Position numbers and translations under genes: made by a program. This document shows positions 26,816 to 34,899 of a stretch of 64,000 nt of DNA, one piece after another. Within the stretch, counting starts at the first letter, position 1. Every line of letters begins with the position of its first letter. The stretch is from Streptomyces sulphureus DSM 40104 (GTDB lineage Bacteria; Actinomycetota; Actinomycetes; Streptomycetales; Streptomycetaceae), in the NCBI RefSeq assembly GCF_000381025.1, contig NZ_KB905814.1, positions 248,001-312,000 on the forward strand, written 5' to 3'. The notes beneath the pieces were generated by a model, which did not search any database, had not been told where the DNA came from, and saw only the letters and a list, made by a program, of their open reading frames with translations.

Positions 26816-28207
26816 ACGGAAGCGAACCGGTCCTTTGGGGAACTCCTCCGCGCGGCTCGCAAGGCCCGCGGCTGGGGACAGCTCCGGCTCGTCAGCGAGT
26901 TACGACGGTGCGCGAAGCGACACGGGAAGGCACTCCCGTCCGATGACAGCGTGAAGCGCCGCATCGCAACCTGGGAGAACGGGCACAGCACGCCCGACGA
27001 GTTCTACGGGGCACTCATCTGCGAGGCGTTCGACATCGCTCCGGCCGAGTTGGGGCTGAGTGCCGCCGTTGGCCAGGACTCCCGCTTGCTGGAGACGCGC
27101 TACCCGCCGACCCCGGAGGAGGCGTTTCAGACCGTCAGCCAGTTGTGGCGCGCTGACTTGCACGGCTACGAGCCGCTGTTGCTCTCCGAGGCGTCGCAGC
27201 ATGCGTGGAGCGAAGCGTCTTTGCGATGGCTGGTCGCACCAGATCCCTCGTTCCCATCGAGCGCCCGCACGGATGGTGCACGGGTGGGACTGGCCGACGT
27301 AGCGATGATCAAGACGACCAGTGACATGTTCGCCGAGATGGACGACCGGTTCGGCGGCGAGCATGCGCGACAGTCCGTCGTCCAGTACCTCAGCCAGGAT
27401 GTGGCGCCCCTACTCACGGGCCAGTACACGGAAGCTGTCGGCCGGGCGCTGTTCTCCACAGTCGCGGAGTCCACTCTGCTGGCCGGTTGGATGTCGTACG
27501 ACGCGTGTCACCACGGCCTTGCTCAGCGGTACTTCCTCCAGGCGCTCCGTCTCGCCCAGGACGGCGACGACCGCCGGCTGGCGGGGAGCATACTGTCCGC
27601 GATGAGCCACCAGGCCACGTTCCTGGGCAACTACACCGAGGCCGCGACACTCGCCCGAGCCGCACGCATGGGCATCTCTGGCGTGGCGACGCCGACCCTG
27701 ATGGCGCAGTTCCACGCGATGGAGGCCCGTGCCCTTGCCCGTACGGGTGACATCCGCGCGTGCGAACAAGCTCTCAGCGAGGCCACCAAGGCGCTGGAGA
27801 GCCGCAACAGCAGCGACGAGCCGGAGTGGATCACCTACTTTGACGAGGCCGAGCTGGCAGCCGAGGCCGCCCACTGCTTCCGCGACGTGAACAGCGCCCG
27901 CCGAGCCGTGGCCCACGCTGAGAACGCCATGAGCGGCAGCCATGTGAGAAGCGACTTCTTCGCCACCATGGTCCTTGCCGACGCCCACCTTCGGGCCGGA
28001 GATCCCGAAGAGGCATGCCGCGTAGCCCTCGACGCTTTTGATCTTGGAGAACAGCTCAAGTCAGCGCGCTGTGTCAGCTACCTCAAGGAGTTCCGGGACG
28101 GCCTGTCGGCAGTGGGAGAGACAGCCGCTGTTCGTTCCTTCCGCGAGCAGGCGAATGGGCACCGGCTGTGGACCGCTACGGAGGGACAGCACGACGGAAG
28201 CCGCTGA
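26816..28207 (+). CDS. XRE-family regulator with TPR domain; no standard start codon
   Basis: The product has an N-terminal helix-turn-helix (SFGELLRAARKARGWGQLRL, then SDDSVKRRIATWENGHSTPD) and about 300 residues of TPR-like helices. The HTH frame is open back to a TAA near 26757 but has no ATG, GTG, TTG or CTG before the HTH. The best-spaced ribosome-binding site (GGGGAGG) points to an ACG at 26816. The first GTG, at 26951, lies inside the HTH and would destroy it. The start may be mutated or non-canonical. It is divergent from the small-protein operon, and its stop codon abuts that of the phosphotransferase gene. Confidence 0.75.
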   Translation, partial: TEANRSFGELLRAARKARGWGQLRLVSELRRCAKRHGKALPSDDSVKRRIATWENGHSTPDEFYGALICEAFDIAPAELGLSAAVGQDSRLLETRYPPTPEEAFQTVSQLWRADLHGYEPLLLSEASQHAWSEASLRWLVAPDPSFPSSARTDGARVGLADVAMIKTTSDMFAEMDDRFGGEHARQSVVQYLSQDVAPLLTGQYTEAVGRALFSTVAESTLLAGWMSYDACHHGLAQRYFLQALRLAQDGDDRRLAGSILSAMSHQATFLGNYTEAATLARAARMGISGVATPTLMAQFHAMEARALARTGDIRACEQALSEATKALESRNSSDEPEWITYFDEAELAAEAAHCFRDVNSARRAVAHAENAMSGSHVRSDFFATMVLADAHLRAGDPEEACRVALDAFDLGEQLKSARCVSYLKEFRDGLSAVGETAAVRSFREQANGHRLWTATEGQHDGSR

Positions 28208-29104
28208 TCAGTACGGCTGCCAATCCTTCCGGCTGCCTCCGGTCCGGATGCTGTCGACCCGACGGGGGAACTCTTCCGCGGCCCTGCTGTTCGTCGTCAC
28301 CTGGTGCCCGAGCCACAACGTCATCATCAGCTCACGCACGTCAGCAAGCACCGGGTAGCCCGGCCAGTTCATGAGGTCGAATCCGTAGTGATGCACGAAG
28401 GACTCGTACTCGGTCCGCGTGTGCCAGCCGAAGCGCTCGTAGTAGAGCGAGGTGAGGACCAGATCCCACTCGCGAGGAGCCAGCGCGAAGCCGTCGAGGT
28501 CGATGAGGACAGCGCGCCCGGTCCGGTCGCGGAGGCAGTTCCCGACGTTGGCGTCTCCGTGGATCATGCCGAAGGGCAACACGAAGTCCAGACGGTCATA
28601 CGCCTTGTTCAGCTCTCCCGCCCGCTCCTCCAGGAACGACCGGTCCGCCTCCGAGGCGCCATCCAGTGTGCGCAGCGAGTCCCACACTTTGGCGAACGGA
28701 TCGAAGTGCGGCAGCCCGAGCGACTTCGGCTCTTCCAGCCAGTGCAGCCGCTTCAGGAGGTCAGCCAGCTCGTCCAGGCGGGCGTACTCGACTTCGTCCT
28801 GAAGGTTCACCCAGTACGTGACGACCCGGCCACCGATGACGGCCGGCTGTTCCACGTCGCCAAACACGCGCGTGGCGGGGAAGTCCTCCGTCTCCAGCCA
28901 GCGTGCGACCCCGACAGCCCGCTGCATCTCGTCCAGGGCATCGGTGTCCCGTGCGATACGGACGATGACAGGGGCTGTCGACAGCCGGTATACGGCGTTG
29001 GAGCCCAGGCGCAGCAGTTCCGCGCCCGCAGGATCGAGCCCCGCCGAGCGGCACGCCTCCCCCAGCACCGCGCCCGCCGACTCAGCAGTGAACTCCGCCG
29101 TCAT
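28208..29104 (-). CDS. APH-fold phosphotransferase
   Basis: The 298-residue kinase-like fold shows the Brenner motif MIHGDANVGNCL (catalytic aspartate and metal asparagine) and the DFG-like VLIDLDGFALAP. The N-lobe is GSNAVYRLSTAPVIVRIARD. The start MTAEFTAESAG follows GGGAGG. Family members phosphorylate aminoglycosides, homoserine, choline and other small substrates; the target here is unknown. Genes like this often sit with XRE/TPR regulators at the right end of Streptomyces AICEs. It is the last gene before attR. Confidence 0.85.
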   Translation of the reverse strand: MTAEFTAESAGAVLGEACRSAGLDPAGAELLRLGSNAVYRLSTAPVIVRIARDTDALDEMQRAVGVARWLETEDFPATRVFGDVEQPAVIGGRVVTYWVNLQDEVEYARLDELADLLKRLHWLEEPKSLGLPHFDPFAKVWDSLRTLDGASEADRSFLEERAGELNKAYDRLDFVLPFGMIHGDANVGNCLRDRTGRAVLIDLDGFALAPREWDLVLTSLYYERFGWHTRTEYESFVHHYGFDLMNWPGYPVLADVRELMMTLWLGHQVTTNSRAAEEFPRRVDSIRTGGSRKDWQPY

Positions 29105-29251
29105 GCTCGCGCCTCCCCGCCGCATAGATCATGTCGACGGTATCGCTTCGCAGCCGCCGCCTACAGAGCGCCCACGGCGTATACGCGGCGTGACGCACCC
29201 CCAGTCCAAGTCGATCAGCACGTCGACCTGCACAGACGCACACAAGCACGT

Positions 29252-29299
29252 CGGCCTCCGGAGCCGTGTGCGCAGGTTCGAATCCTGCCGGGGGTACTT
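29252..29299 (+). repeat. attR, 48-bp direct repeat with the 3' part of tRNA-Arg
   Basis: Identical to 13881-13928. The base on each side differs (a/t before, t/c after), defining the exact 48 bp. It carries 44-45 nt of the tRNA gene and no promoter or 5' half, so it is not a functional tRNA. Confidence 0.95.
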
Positions 29300-29316
29300 C
29301 GAGTTCGGAGTACCGA

Positions 29317-29356
29317 AACGCCCCGCCAGCAGCCCAGTTGCCGAGTGCGGGGCGTT
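29317..29356. terminator. Hairpin after attR (original chromosomal tRNA terminator)
   Basis: aacgccccgc pairs with gcggggcgtt, with a 20-base loop. It corresponds in position to the hairpin after attL but differs in sequence, as expected if one is chromosomal and one was brought by the element. Confidence 0.65.
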
Positions 29357-29515
29357 CGTCGTTGGGTGACCAGATGCGGCGGGGCGCCGCCGGAAGCAGC
29401 CCTATGACGGTGGTCACCTGATGACGGCGTAGTGATCTTTGCTGCTTCTTCGCTGGTCAGTTGCCACATGCGACTTACAGATCGGCACCAAGCAGCGCCG
29501 GGGGCTGCCTGTCGA

Positions 29516-30082
29516 TCACTGCCACCGGCAATGTCGCGGCGCACGGGACGCGCGACTGACACGAGCCCGGGCACGGCGACACGGCAACGACCAGCGGCGC
29601 GCTCCGCCCCGCAGCGGCAGCGCTCTCCTCGACCCGTGCGCCGTCTCATCTCCCGGTGCCGGAGGGCCCGTTGGGCATGGGGCGATGCTCAGCAGAGGGC
29701 GGTGCCCGGGCGGGTGGGGCTCGCCGGCGGGGTGGCCCTCCGCCTCGATCCAGGCGTGCGCGGCGAAGGGGTGGGGGCGGACGCGCGTGCACCAGGTGGG
29801 CCAGGTTCCGCGGAAGCGGCAGAGCAGGGCGGCGGCGAGGGAGCGCTCCAAGCAGCCCTGTCCCGCGCACCGGAGGCTCACCGAGACGATGTGCTGCCGG
29901 GCGGCGGGGGCTTGCCCGGTGGTCGCCGGCGCGGCTCCGCGACGGGCGTGCTCGAGGCACCAGCGGATGACCGATGGACGGACGAAGGCGAGCAACCTGG
30001 CAGCGGCCACGGCCGTCAGCGGCAGCACCCGGCGGTGCGGCGGCAGTCGGTCGCGGGGCGCGAGGGCGACCGGTTCGCTCAT
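29516..30082 (-). CDS. Lasso peptide B2 protein (transglutaminase-like leader peptidase)
   Basis: B2 proteases remove the leader peptide in lasso-peptide synthesis. The 188-residue product shows the catalytic cysteine in RCAGQGCLERSLAAALLCR and the histidine in HPFAAHAWIEAEGHP, followed by the family-typical GEPHPPGHRPLLSIAP. Typical B2 proteins end about here (about 145-150 residues); the last 40 basic residues are extra and may be read-through after loss of the original stop. The ATG overlaps the RRE stop codon. Confidence 0.85.
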   Translation of the reverse strand: MSEPVALAPRDRLPPHRRVLPLTAVAAARLLAFVRPSVIRWCLEHARRGAAPATTGQAPAARQHIVSVSLRCAGQGCLERSLAAALLCRFRGTWPTWCTRVRPHPFAAHAWIEAEGHPAGEPHPPGHRPLLSIAPCPTGPPAPGDETAHGSRRALPLRGGARRWSLPCRRARARVSRASRAPRHCRWQ

Positions 30083-30369
30083 CGGTCCAGCACCAACAAC
30101 CGGGCGTCCAGCAGTTCTTCGACCACGGCCGCGACGTCCCGGTCGGCTTGTTCGCGCTCCACCCGGTGGTGGTCCGCGAGTCGGCCCGCGATGTCGGGAG
30201 GCTCTTCGCCCTCCAGCAGCAGACGCAGCACGAACGCGCCGGTGGCGTTGAACTGCCAGTAGCCGCCGGTGCGCTCGTTGAGCAGTACGACGCCTTCGTC
30301 GGTGCGGGACTCGCCGTCGTCGGCGCCGAGAGCCGTGGTGGAGACGTCAGGGTGAAGTCGCAGCGTCAT
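30079..30369 (-). CDS. Lasso peptide RRE protein (PqqD family, B1)
   Basis: The 96-residue PqqD-like RiPP recognition element binds the precursor leader. The motif VVLLNERTGGYWQFNATGAF, followed by VLRLLLEGEEPPDIAGRLAD, is typical of stand-alone lasso B1. The start MTLRLHPDVST lies within the end of the cyclase frame (23-bp overlap), and its stop overlaps the B2 ATG, so the order C-B1-B2 is translationally coupled. Confidence 0.88.
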   Translation of the reverse strand: MTLRLHPDVSTTALGADDGESRTDEGVVLLNERTGGYWQFNATGAFVLRLLLEGEEPPDIAGRLADHHRVEREQADRDVAAVVEELLDARLLVLDR

Positions 30370-31476
30370 CGGTCCTCTTCGGGTGAGTGGGTGGGCGGAC
30401 GGCACGCAGCCACGCCTCGCAACCGACGAGGTTCTCCACGTGCGACTCGGCGCTGATGTCGGCGTGCGGTGCGTGCAGTTGCCGACGGAGTGCGTCGAGA
30501 TCGAGCAGACCGCGCTCGGCGAGCGCCGAGTCGGTGCACATCGTGAGAATGGCGCCTCGGTGCGTCAGCAGTCCGCTTCGGGCCTCGGCGTTGAACTCTC
30601 CCTTGGTCGCGCGGTTGCGCACGGACTCCGGGAGGGTGCCGCGCATCGCCTCGGAGAGCAGCGCCTTGTACCGCCACGGGGTGCCCCGCTCGTGGACGCG
30701 GACCGACAGGACGGCCTCGACCACGCGGTCGTCGAGGTAGGGAGAGTCCAGGTGGACGCCCTCCTCGACGAAGGGGGAGGCCAACTGGCGGTGGTCCGAC
30801 GCCGTCGAGCGCAGAAGGAGGAGGGACTGGTGCTGGCCGGGGTCGTCGGCGAGGGGAAGCGCCTCGTCCGCAGTGCGGAGCAGGGCCGTGCGCGCCGTCT
30901 CGACGGCGGCGGCCGAGGCGGACTCGGACGCGCGGACCGTGTCGAGCCCCCACCCAGTACGGGGCGGCGGTCGTCGGTGTCGGGCGGCTCCGTGAGGCGG
31001 CGGGCCTGCGACCGCCACCAGCTCCATACGCTGCCGGGACGCATCAGTCCTGCGACGGTGGCGCCCAGCGGCCACCTGGCCAGCGAGCGGAACGCTCGCA
31101 CGTACCGCAGCGCGAGGACGGGGTGGTGCGACACCAATCGGTGCGGGTAGCCGTGGGAGGGCAGGAAGAGCTCGTCCCCGCCGAATCCCGACAGGTGCCA
31201 GTGGCAGCCACGCGCCGCCAGCATCCGGGCGATGTGCCGCCTCCGGGCGTCGGTGCGCGCGAAGACCGCGGGCTGCTCCGTCCCGCAGGCCCGCTCCGGT
31301 TCGGCGAACAGCTCGGGCAACTCCTCCTGGGCGACGACGAGATGCTCGGCTCCGGAAAGTCGGCGGGCGGCGCGGGTCGCGAACACCGTGTCTGTCCCGG
31401 TCCGGATCGCCCAGGGACGGCCGGAGCGGTACCGCACCACCTGGTCGCCGGCCCGCGGGAGCAACCTCGCCTTCAT
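30347..31476 (-). pseudogene. Lasso cyclase (asparagine synthetase-like), truncated and frameshifted
   Basis: Lasso cyclases activate the ring-forming acidic residue and join it to the N-terminus. The C-terminal part is recognisable: LSGFGGDELFLPSHGYPHRL in one frame, then SPFVEEGVHLDSPYLDDRVV and VRNRATKGEFNAEARSGLL in another. The shift maps to a C-run at 30947-30951 (plus strand), where one base seems missing. The N-terminal glutaminase-like domain and the PP-loop (SGGxDS) are absent; only about 375 of the usual ~600 codons remain. The ATG at 31476 has a good GAGGAG, suggesting a deletion fused it to another gene's start. Confidence 0.85.
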
Positions 31477-31984
31477 TTTTCTCCTCTGATTTCTGAGCGC
31501 CGCCTGCGGCACTTTGTGAAAACAGCGTGCAGAAGAAATACGAAACCCGGTAGCCCCCGGAACAACCTTCACCCGATGGAATGACACGCGCCACGGAATT
31601 TCGTTCAACAATGCATTCTCATATGCCTCTCCGCGCTACTGCCTGCGCACCTTCCCCACCACACCCGGCAACGGGCACCTCCAGCGCAACTGCAGGTAAC
31701 GGAGCACACACGGGAAGCTACCCGGCTCGCGCAGCGCACGCCCGGCTCCCCATTCCGGCGGCTCACCCTCGGAATGCCGGGCACGGTGGTACGCGCCGAC
31801 CTCCGGTACCTCTATTGTTTCGTCGCCCCGTGTGCACGGCGAGAGCGGACCCATGGAAATTGACACGAAGTCGGCAGGAAAAAGTTTCCCCGAAAACGCA
31901 GAAGAGCACCGGGAAAGGCGCACCGAATCCCGCGCGGAAACCGTCGCCGAGGTCCCCCACACACCCAAGGCAGGCGTCCCGGCC
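31477..31984. other. Non-coding region upstream of the lasso remnants
   Basis: About 500 bases without a convincing gene. A lasso precursor peptide gene would be expected here but I could not find one. The area is bordered by truncated genes on both sides. Confidence 0.5.
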
Positions 31985-32130
31985 GTGACCACACACCGCA
32001 CGAACCCCATGCCCGAGGCTTCCGTGGCGGAGCACACGCGGCAGGACCACGGCCCCGCCATCGCGGTACGGGGACTGACCAAGGTCCACGGCGAGCAGCG
32101 CGCCGTCGACGGCGTCGACCTGACCGTCGG
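31985..32130 (+). pseudogene. ABC transporter ATPase, N-terminal remnant
   Basis: From a GTG at 31985 the frame encodes about 48 residues ending in [26 protein letters not shown], the strand before the Walker A motif in DrrA-type ATPases. The sequence then changes abruptly at about 32130 into a DUF190 gene in another frame. No P-loop remains. It may be the lost exporter of the lasso locus or an unrelated transporter. Confidence 0.65.
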
Positions 32131-32135
32131 CTCTG

Positions 32136-32303
32136 CACATTCGGAGCATCCTCTCGCTGAGCGAGGACCTGCCGGTGGCGATCGTCGTCGTCGACAGCCG
32201 CGAGCGGGTCCGCGGATTCCTGCCGCAGCTCGACGAGTTGCTCGGCGAGGGGCTCGTCGTCCTCGACGAGTGCGAGGTCATCCGGTACGCGGCCGGGGAG
32301 TGA
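32136..32303 (+). pseudogene. DUF190 protein, C-terminal remnant
   Basis: Fifty-five codons, [20 protein letters not shown] and [18 protein letters not shown], match the C-terminal half of DUF190 (PII-like) proteins. In Streptomyces these lie next to crcB fluoride-channel genes and a second enolase. The N-terminal half is missing at the deletion junction with the ABC remnant. Confidence 0.7.
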
Positions 32304-32311
32304 CCGACGGT

Positions 32312-33574
32312 TCATTCGGGTCCGTACGGGAGGTCGGGGGCCGTGCCGGAGATCTCCAGGAGGCGGTTGTACTTCGCGAGGCGCTCGCCGCGGGCCGGGG
32401 CGCCGGACTTGAGTTGGCCGCAACCGGTGCCGACGGCGAGGTCGGCGAGGAAGTCGTCGGTGGTCTCGCCCGAGCGGTGGGAGACCATGCAGCCGTAGCC
32501 GGCGTCGCGGCAGAGCCGTACGGCGTCGAGGACCTCGCTCACCGTGCCGATCTGGTTGACCTTGATCAGCGCGGCGTTGGCGACGCCCTGGTCGATCGCC
32601 TCCGCGATCAGCGTCGGGCTGGTGACGAAGTTGTCGTCGCCGACGAGCTGAACGGTGCCGCCGAGGCGCTCGGTGAGCCGCTTCCACCCGTCCGTGTCGT
32701 CCTCGCCGAGCCCGTCCTCCAGCGACCACACGGGGTATCTGCGGACGAGGTCGACGTACCGTTCGATCAGCGCGTCCGCGTCCAACTGCACGCCGCCGAC
32801 GCGGTATCCGCCGTCGTGCCGGAGTTCGCTCGCCGCCGGGTCGAGTGCCAGCGCGACCTCCTGCCGGGAGGGGGTGTACCCGGCCGCCGTGATCGCGGCG
32901 ACGAGCAGGTCCAGCGCGTCCTCCGGCTGTCCCAGGGCCGGTGCGAACCCGCCCTCGTCGCCGAGTCCTGTGGTGTGGCCCTCGAACGAGAGCAGGGACT
33001 TGAGGTGGTCGTAGATCTCCGAGCCGGCTCGCACCGCCTCGGGCAGTGAGCCGGCGCCGCGCGGCGCGACCATGAACTCCTGGAAGTCCAGGGCGCCCTG
33101 GGCGTGCGCACCGCCGTTGACGACGTTGAAATGCGGTACCGGCATCCGGGGTTCGGCCTCGCCGACCTCGGCGAGACGCTCCCAGAGCGGCATCCCGCGC
33201 GACCGTGCGTCAGCCTTCGCCGCCGCGAGCGAGACGCCCACGACCGCGTTGGCGCCGAGCCGGGACTTGTCCGCCGTGCCGTCGAGTTCACGGAGCGCCT
33301 GGTCGACCTCGCGGAAGGAGGAGAACATCCGTCCTGCGAGGGCCTCGCTGATCTCCCCCTCGACGTGGCCCGCCGCGATCCGCACGCCCTGCCCGCCGAA
33401 CCGTTCCGGGTCGCCGTCCCGCACCTCGACGGCCTCGCGGCTGCCCGTCGACGCCCCCGCGGGCACGCCGGCCCGTACCCGGATGCCGTCCGTGGTCGTG
33501 AGGCACACCAGCAAGGTCGGTCGTGACCGGGAGTCGAGGATTTCGAGCGCTGTCGTCCGGGCGATACGCAACAT
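32312..33574 (-). CDS. eno: Enolase (second-copy type)
   Basis: Enolase interconverts 2-phosphoglycerate and phosphoenolpyruvate. The 420-residue protein carries GAPxGAST-type VPAGASTGSREAVEVRDGD, the Mg-binding WSLEDGLGEDD and VGDDNFVTSP, the catalytic lysine in NAALIKVNQIGTVSEVLDA, and the signature MVSHRSGETTDDFLADLAVG. The start MLRIARTTAL follows AAGGA. Its place beside DUF190/crcB debris marks it as the accessory enolase rather than the glycolytic copy. Fluoride inhibits enolase, so a link to fluoride tolerance is plausible. Confidence 0.93.
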   Translation of the reverse strand: MLRIARTTALEILDSRSRPTLLVCLTTTDGIRVRAGVPAGASTGSREAVEVRDGDPERFGGQGVRIAAGHVEGEISEALAGRMFSSFREVDQALRELDGTADKSRLGANAVVGVSLAAAKADARSRGMPLWERLAEVGEAEPRMPVPHFNVVNGGAHAQGALDFQEFMVAPRGAGSLPEAVRAGSEIYDHLKSLLSFEGHTTGLGDEGGFAPALGQPEDALDLLVAAITAAGYTPSRQEVALALDPAASELRHDGGYRVGGVQLDADALIERYVDLVRRYPVWSLEDGLGEDDTDGWKRLTERLGGTVQLVGDDNFVTSPTLIAEAIDQGVANAALIKVNQIGTVSEVLDAVRLCRDAGYGCMVSHRSGETTDDFLADLAVGTGCGQLKSGAPARGERLAKYNRLLEISGTAPDLPYGPE

Positions 33575-33867
33575 GGCGGTGTCCTTCCGTGGAGTCGACC
33601 TGTCCGTTCACCGCTGTGTTTCGGCACATCGGGGCACCTACTCGATCCCGGCGGCGGGGTGCGCAGTGTCTGCGGGTCCGTCGGGTCTCGTGCGCGAGCG
33701 GAAGGTGGGCGGTGCGGGTGCGGGATCGTGTGCCTCGTCCTTCGGGTGGAGTCGCGCCGGACGGAGACCCGCTGCACCGGCGGCAGTTCGGGGACGGGCC
33801 GCCCCGCAGGATTGTGCGCGGAGCCAACCAGTGATCTTCTGAGGCAAGTTGGCGGAAGAGGAGGACG

Positions 33868-34698
33868 GTGGACGCACACACGGAGTTGGGCCAGGACCGC
33901 GCGCACTCGGCGCGGATGTACGACTACTACCTCGGCGGGAAGACGAACTACCGAGCCGACAGGGAGGCCGCAGCCGGGGTACTGCGGGTCTACCCGGGCG
34001 CCCTCGTCGCGGCGCGCGAGAACCGCGGGTTCATGCACCGGGCGACGCGGTACGCCGCCGAGGAGCTGGGTATCCGGCAGTTTTTCGACATCGGTACCGG
34101 CATCCCCACCGAGCCCAACCTCTACCAGGTCGCCCACCGGTTCCAGCCGGACGCCAGGGTCGTCTACACCGACAACGACCCGATCGTCCTCGCCTACGAC
34201 CGCGCCCTCCTGACGGCCGGTCCCCCGGCCGCGATCGCCTACATCGACGCCGACGTGCGCGAACCGGAGACGATCCTCGAACGGGCCGCCGAGACCCTCG
34301 ACTTCGACGAGCCGGTGGCACTCTCCCTCGTCGCGCTGCTGCACTTCATCCCGCGCGGCGACGACCCGCACAGGCTGGTCGCACGCCTCACCGAGCGCCT
34401 CGCCACCGGAAGCCTCCTCGTCCTCTCGCACGCCACCACCGACTTCGACCTGCCCGACAGCACGCACACGGTCGCCGCGGCGGCCCGCGCGTACGAGGAG
34501 AAGGGGCTGATGCTGGGGAGGGTCACCCGCGAGGAGATGGGCGCCTTCTTCGAGGGGCTGGAGCTCGCCGCTCCGGGGCTCGTGCCGACCTCGGAGTGGC
34601 GCCCGGACCTCGACCTCGCCGAGGGGCTGCAACGCCTGCCGGGGATGATCAGCCCGGACGAGGTCGGCGTCTGGGCGGGCGTCGGCCGCAAGCCGTAG
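33868..34698 (+). CDS. SAM-dependent methyltransferase, DUF574 family
   Basis: The 276-residue product begins at GTG after GAGGAGG. Family motifs are SARMYDYYLGGKTNYRADRE, the SAM-binding IRQFFDIGTGIPTEPNLYQV, and VVYTDNDPIVLAYDRALL. DUF574 proteins are numerous in actinobacteria and may methylate small or peptidic products; the substrate is unknown. A second copy lies at 55478-56296 and a fragment at about 42.1 kb. It lies 293 bp from the divergent enolase gene. Confidence 0.88.
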   Translation: MDAHTELGQDRAHSARMYDYYLGGKTNYRADREAAAGVLRVYPGALVAARENRGFMHRATRYAAEELGIRQFFDIGTGIPTEPNLYQVAHRFQPDARVVYTDNDPIVLAYDRALLTAGPPAAIAYIDADVREPETILERAAETLDFDEPVALSLVALLHFIPRGDDPHRLVARLTERLATGSLLVLSHATTDFDLPDSTHTVAAAARAYEEKGLMLGRVTREEMGAFFEGLELAAPGLVPTSEWRPDLDLAEGLQRLPGMISPDEVGVWAGVGRKP

Positions 34699-34899
34699 AG
34701 CCGGACCGCGGTTCACCTGCGCGGAGTTGGCTGCGCGTGCAGGCAGGGCGTGTCAGTGGCGCCGCCGCAGCGGCGCCCGGCCTTACGCTGTCCCGGCCGC
34801 CCGGAGCGGCCGGGGGCGCCGGCGTACGACCGGCCGTCCGCGCACGGGTGCCGCCTGCCCGCCCGGGCACCACCGCCCGCCCGGCCAGGGAGGCGCCCC

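Larger units (their letters stand above)
13881..29299. mobile_element. Actinomycete integrative and conjugative element (AICE, pSAM2 type)
   Basis: The element is bounded by a 48-bp direct repeat made of the 3' part of tRNA-Arg(CCG). It contains the AICE set in the usual order: tyrosine integrase next to the tRNA, excisionase, HUH initiator of the RepSA type, FtsK-like TraB translocase, and a divergent GntR repressor. Such elements excise, replicate by rolling circle, and move double-stranded DNA between hyphae through TraB alone. The cargo at 20.8-24.8 kb is AT-richer and nuclease-rich. Several right-half genes appear broken, so the element may be partly immobilised, but int, xis, rep and traB look intact. 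Confidence 0.93.

Noticed and set aside
29252..29299. A second tRNA-Arg gene
   Set aside because: Only the 3' part is present, without the acceptor 5' strand or D arm; it is the attR copy.
31477..31620. Lasso precursor peptide gene
   Set aside because: Short frames here lack a leader with the conserved YxxP motif and a core beginning with Gly followed by an acidic ring residue.
31832..33049. Long plus-strand open frame across the ABC/DUF190 remnants and antisense to enolase
   Set aside because: Only its first part resembles a protein; the rest is antisense to a clear enolase gene and has no domain.
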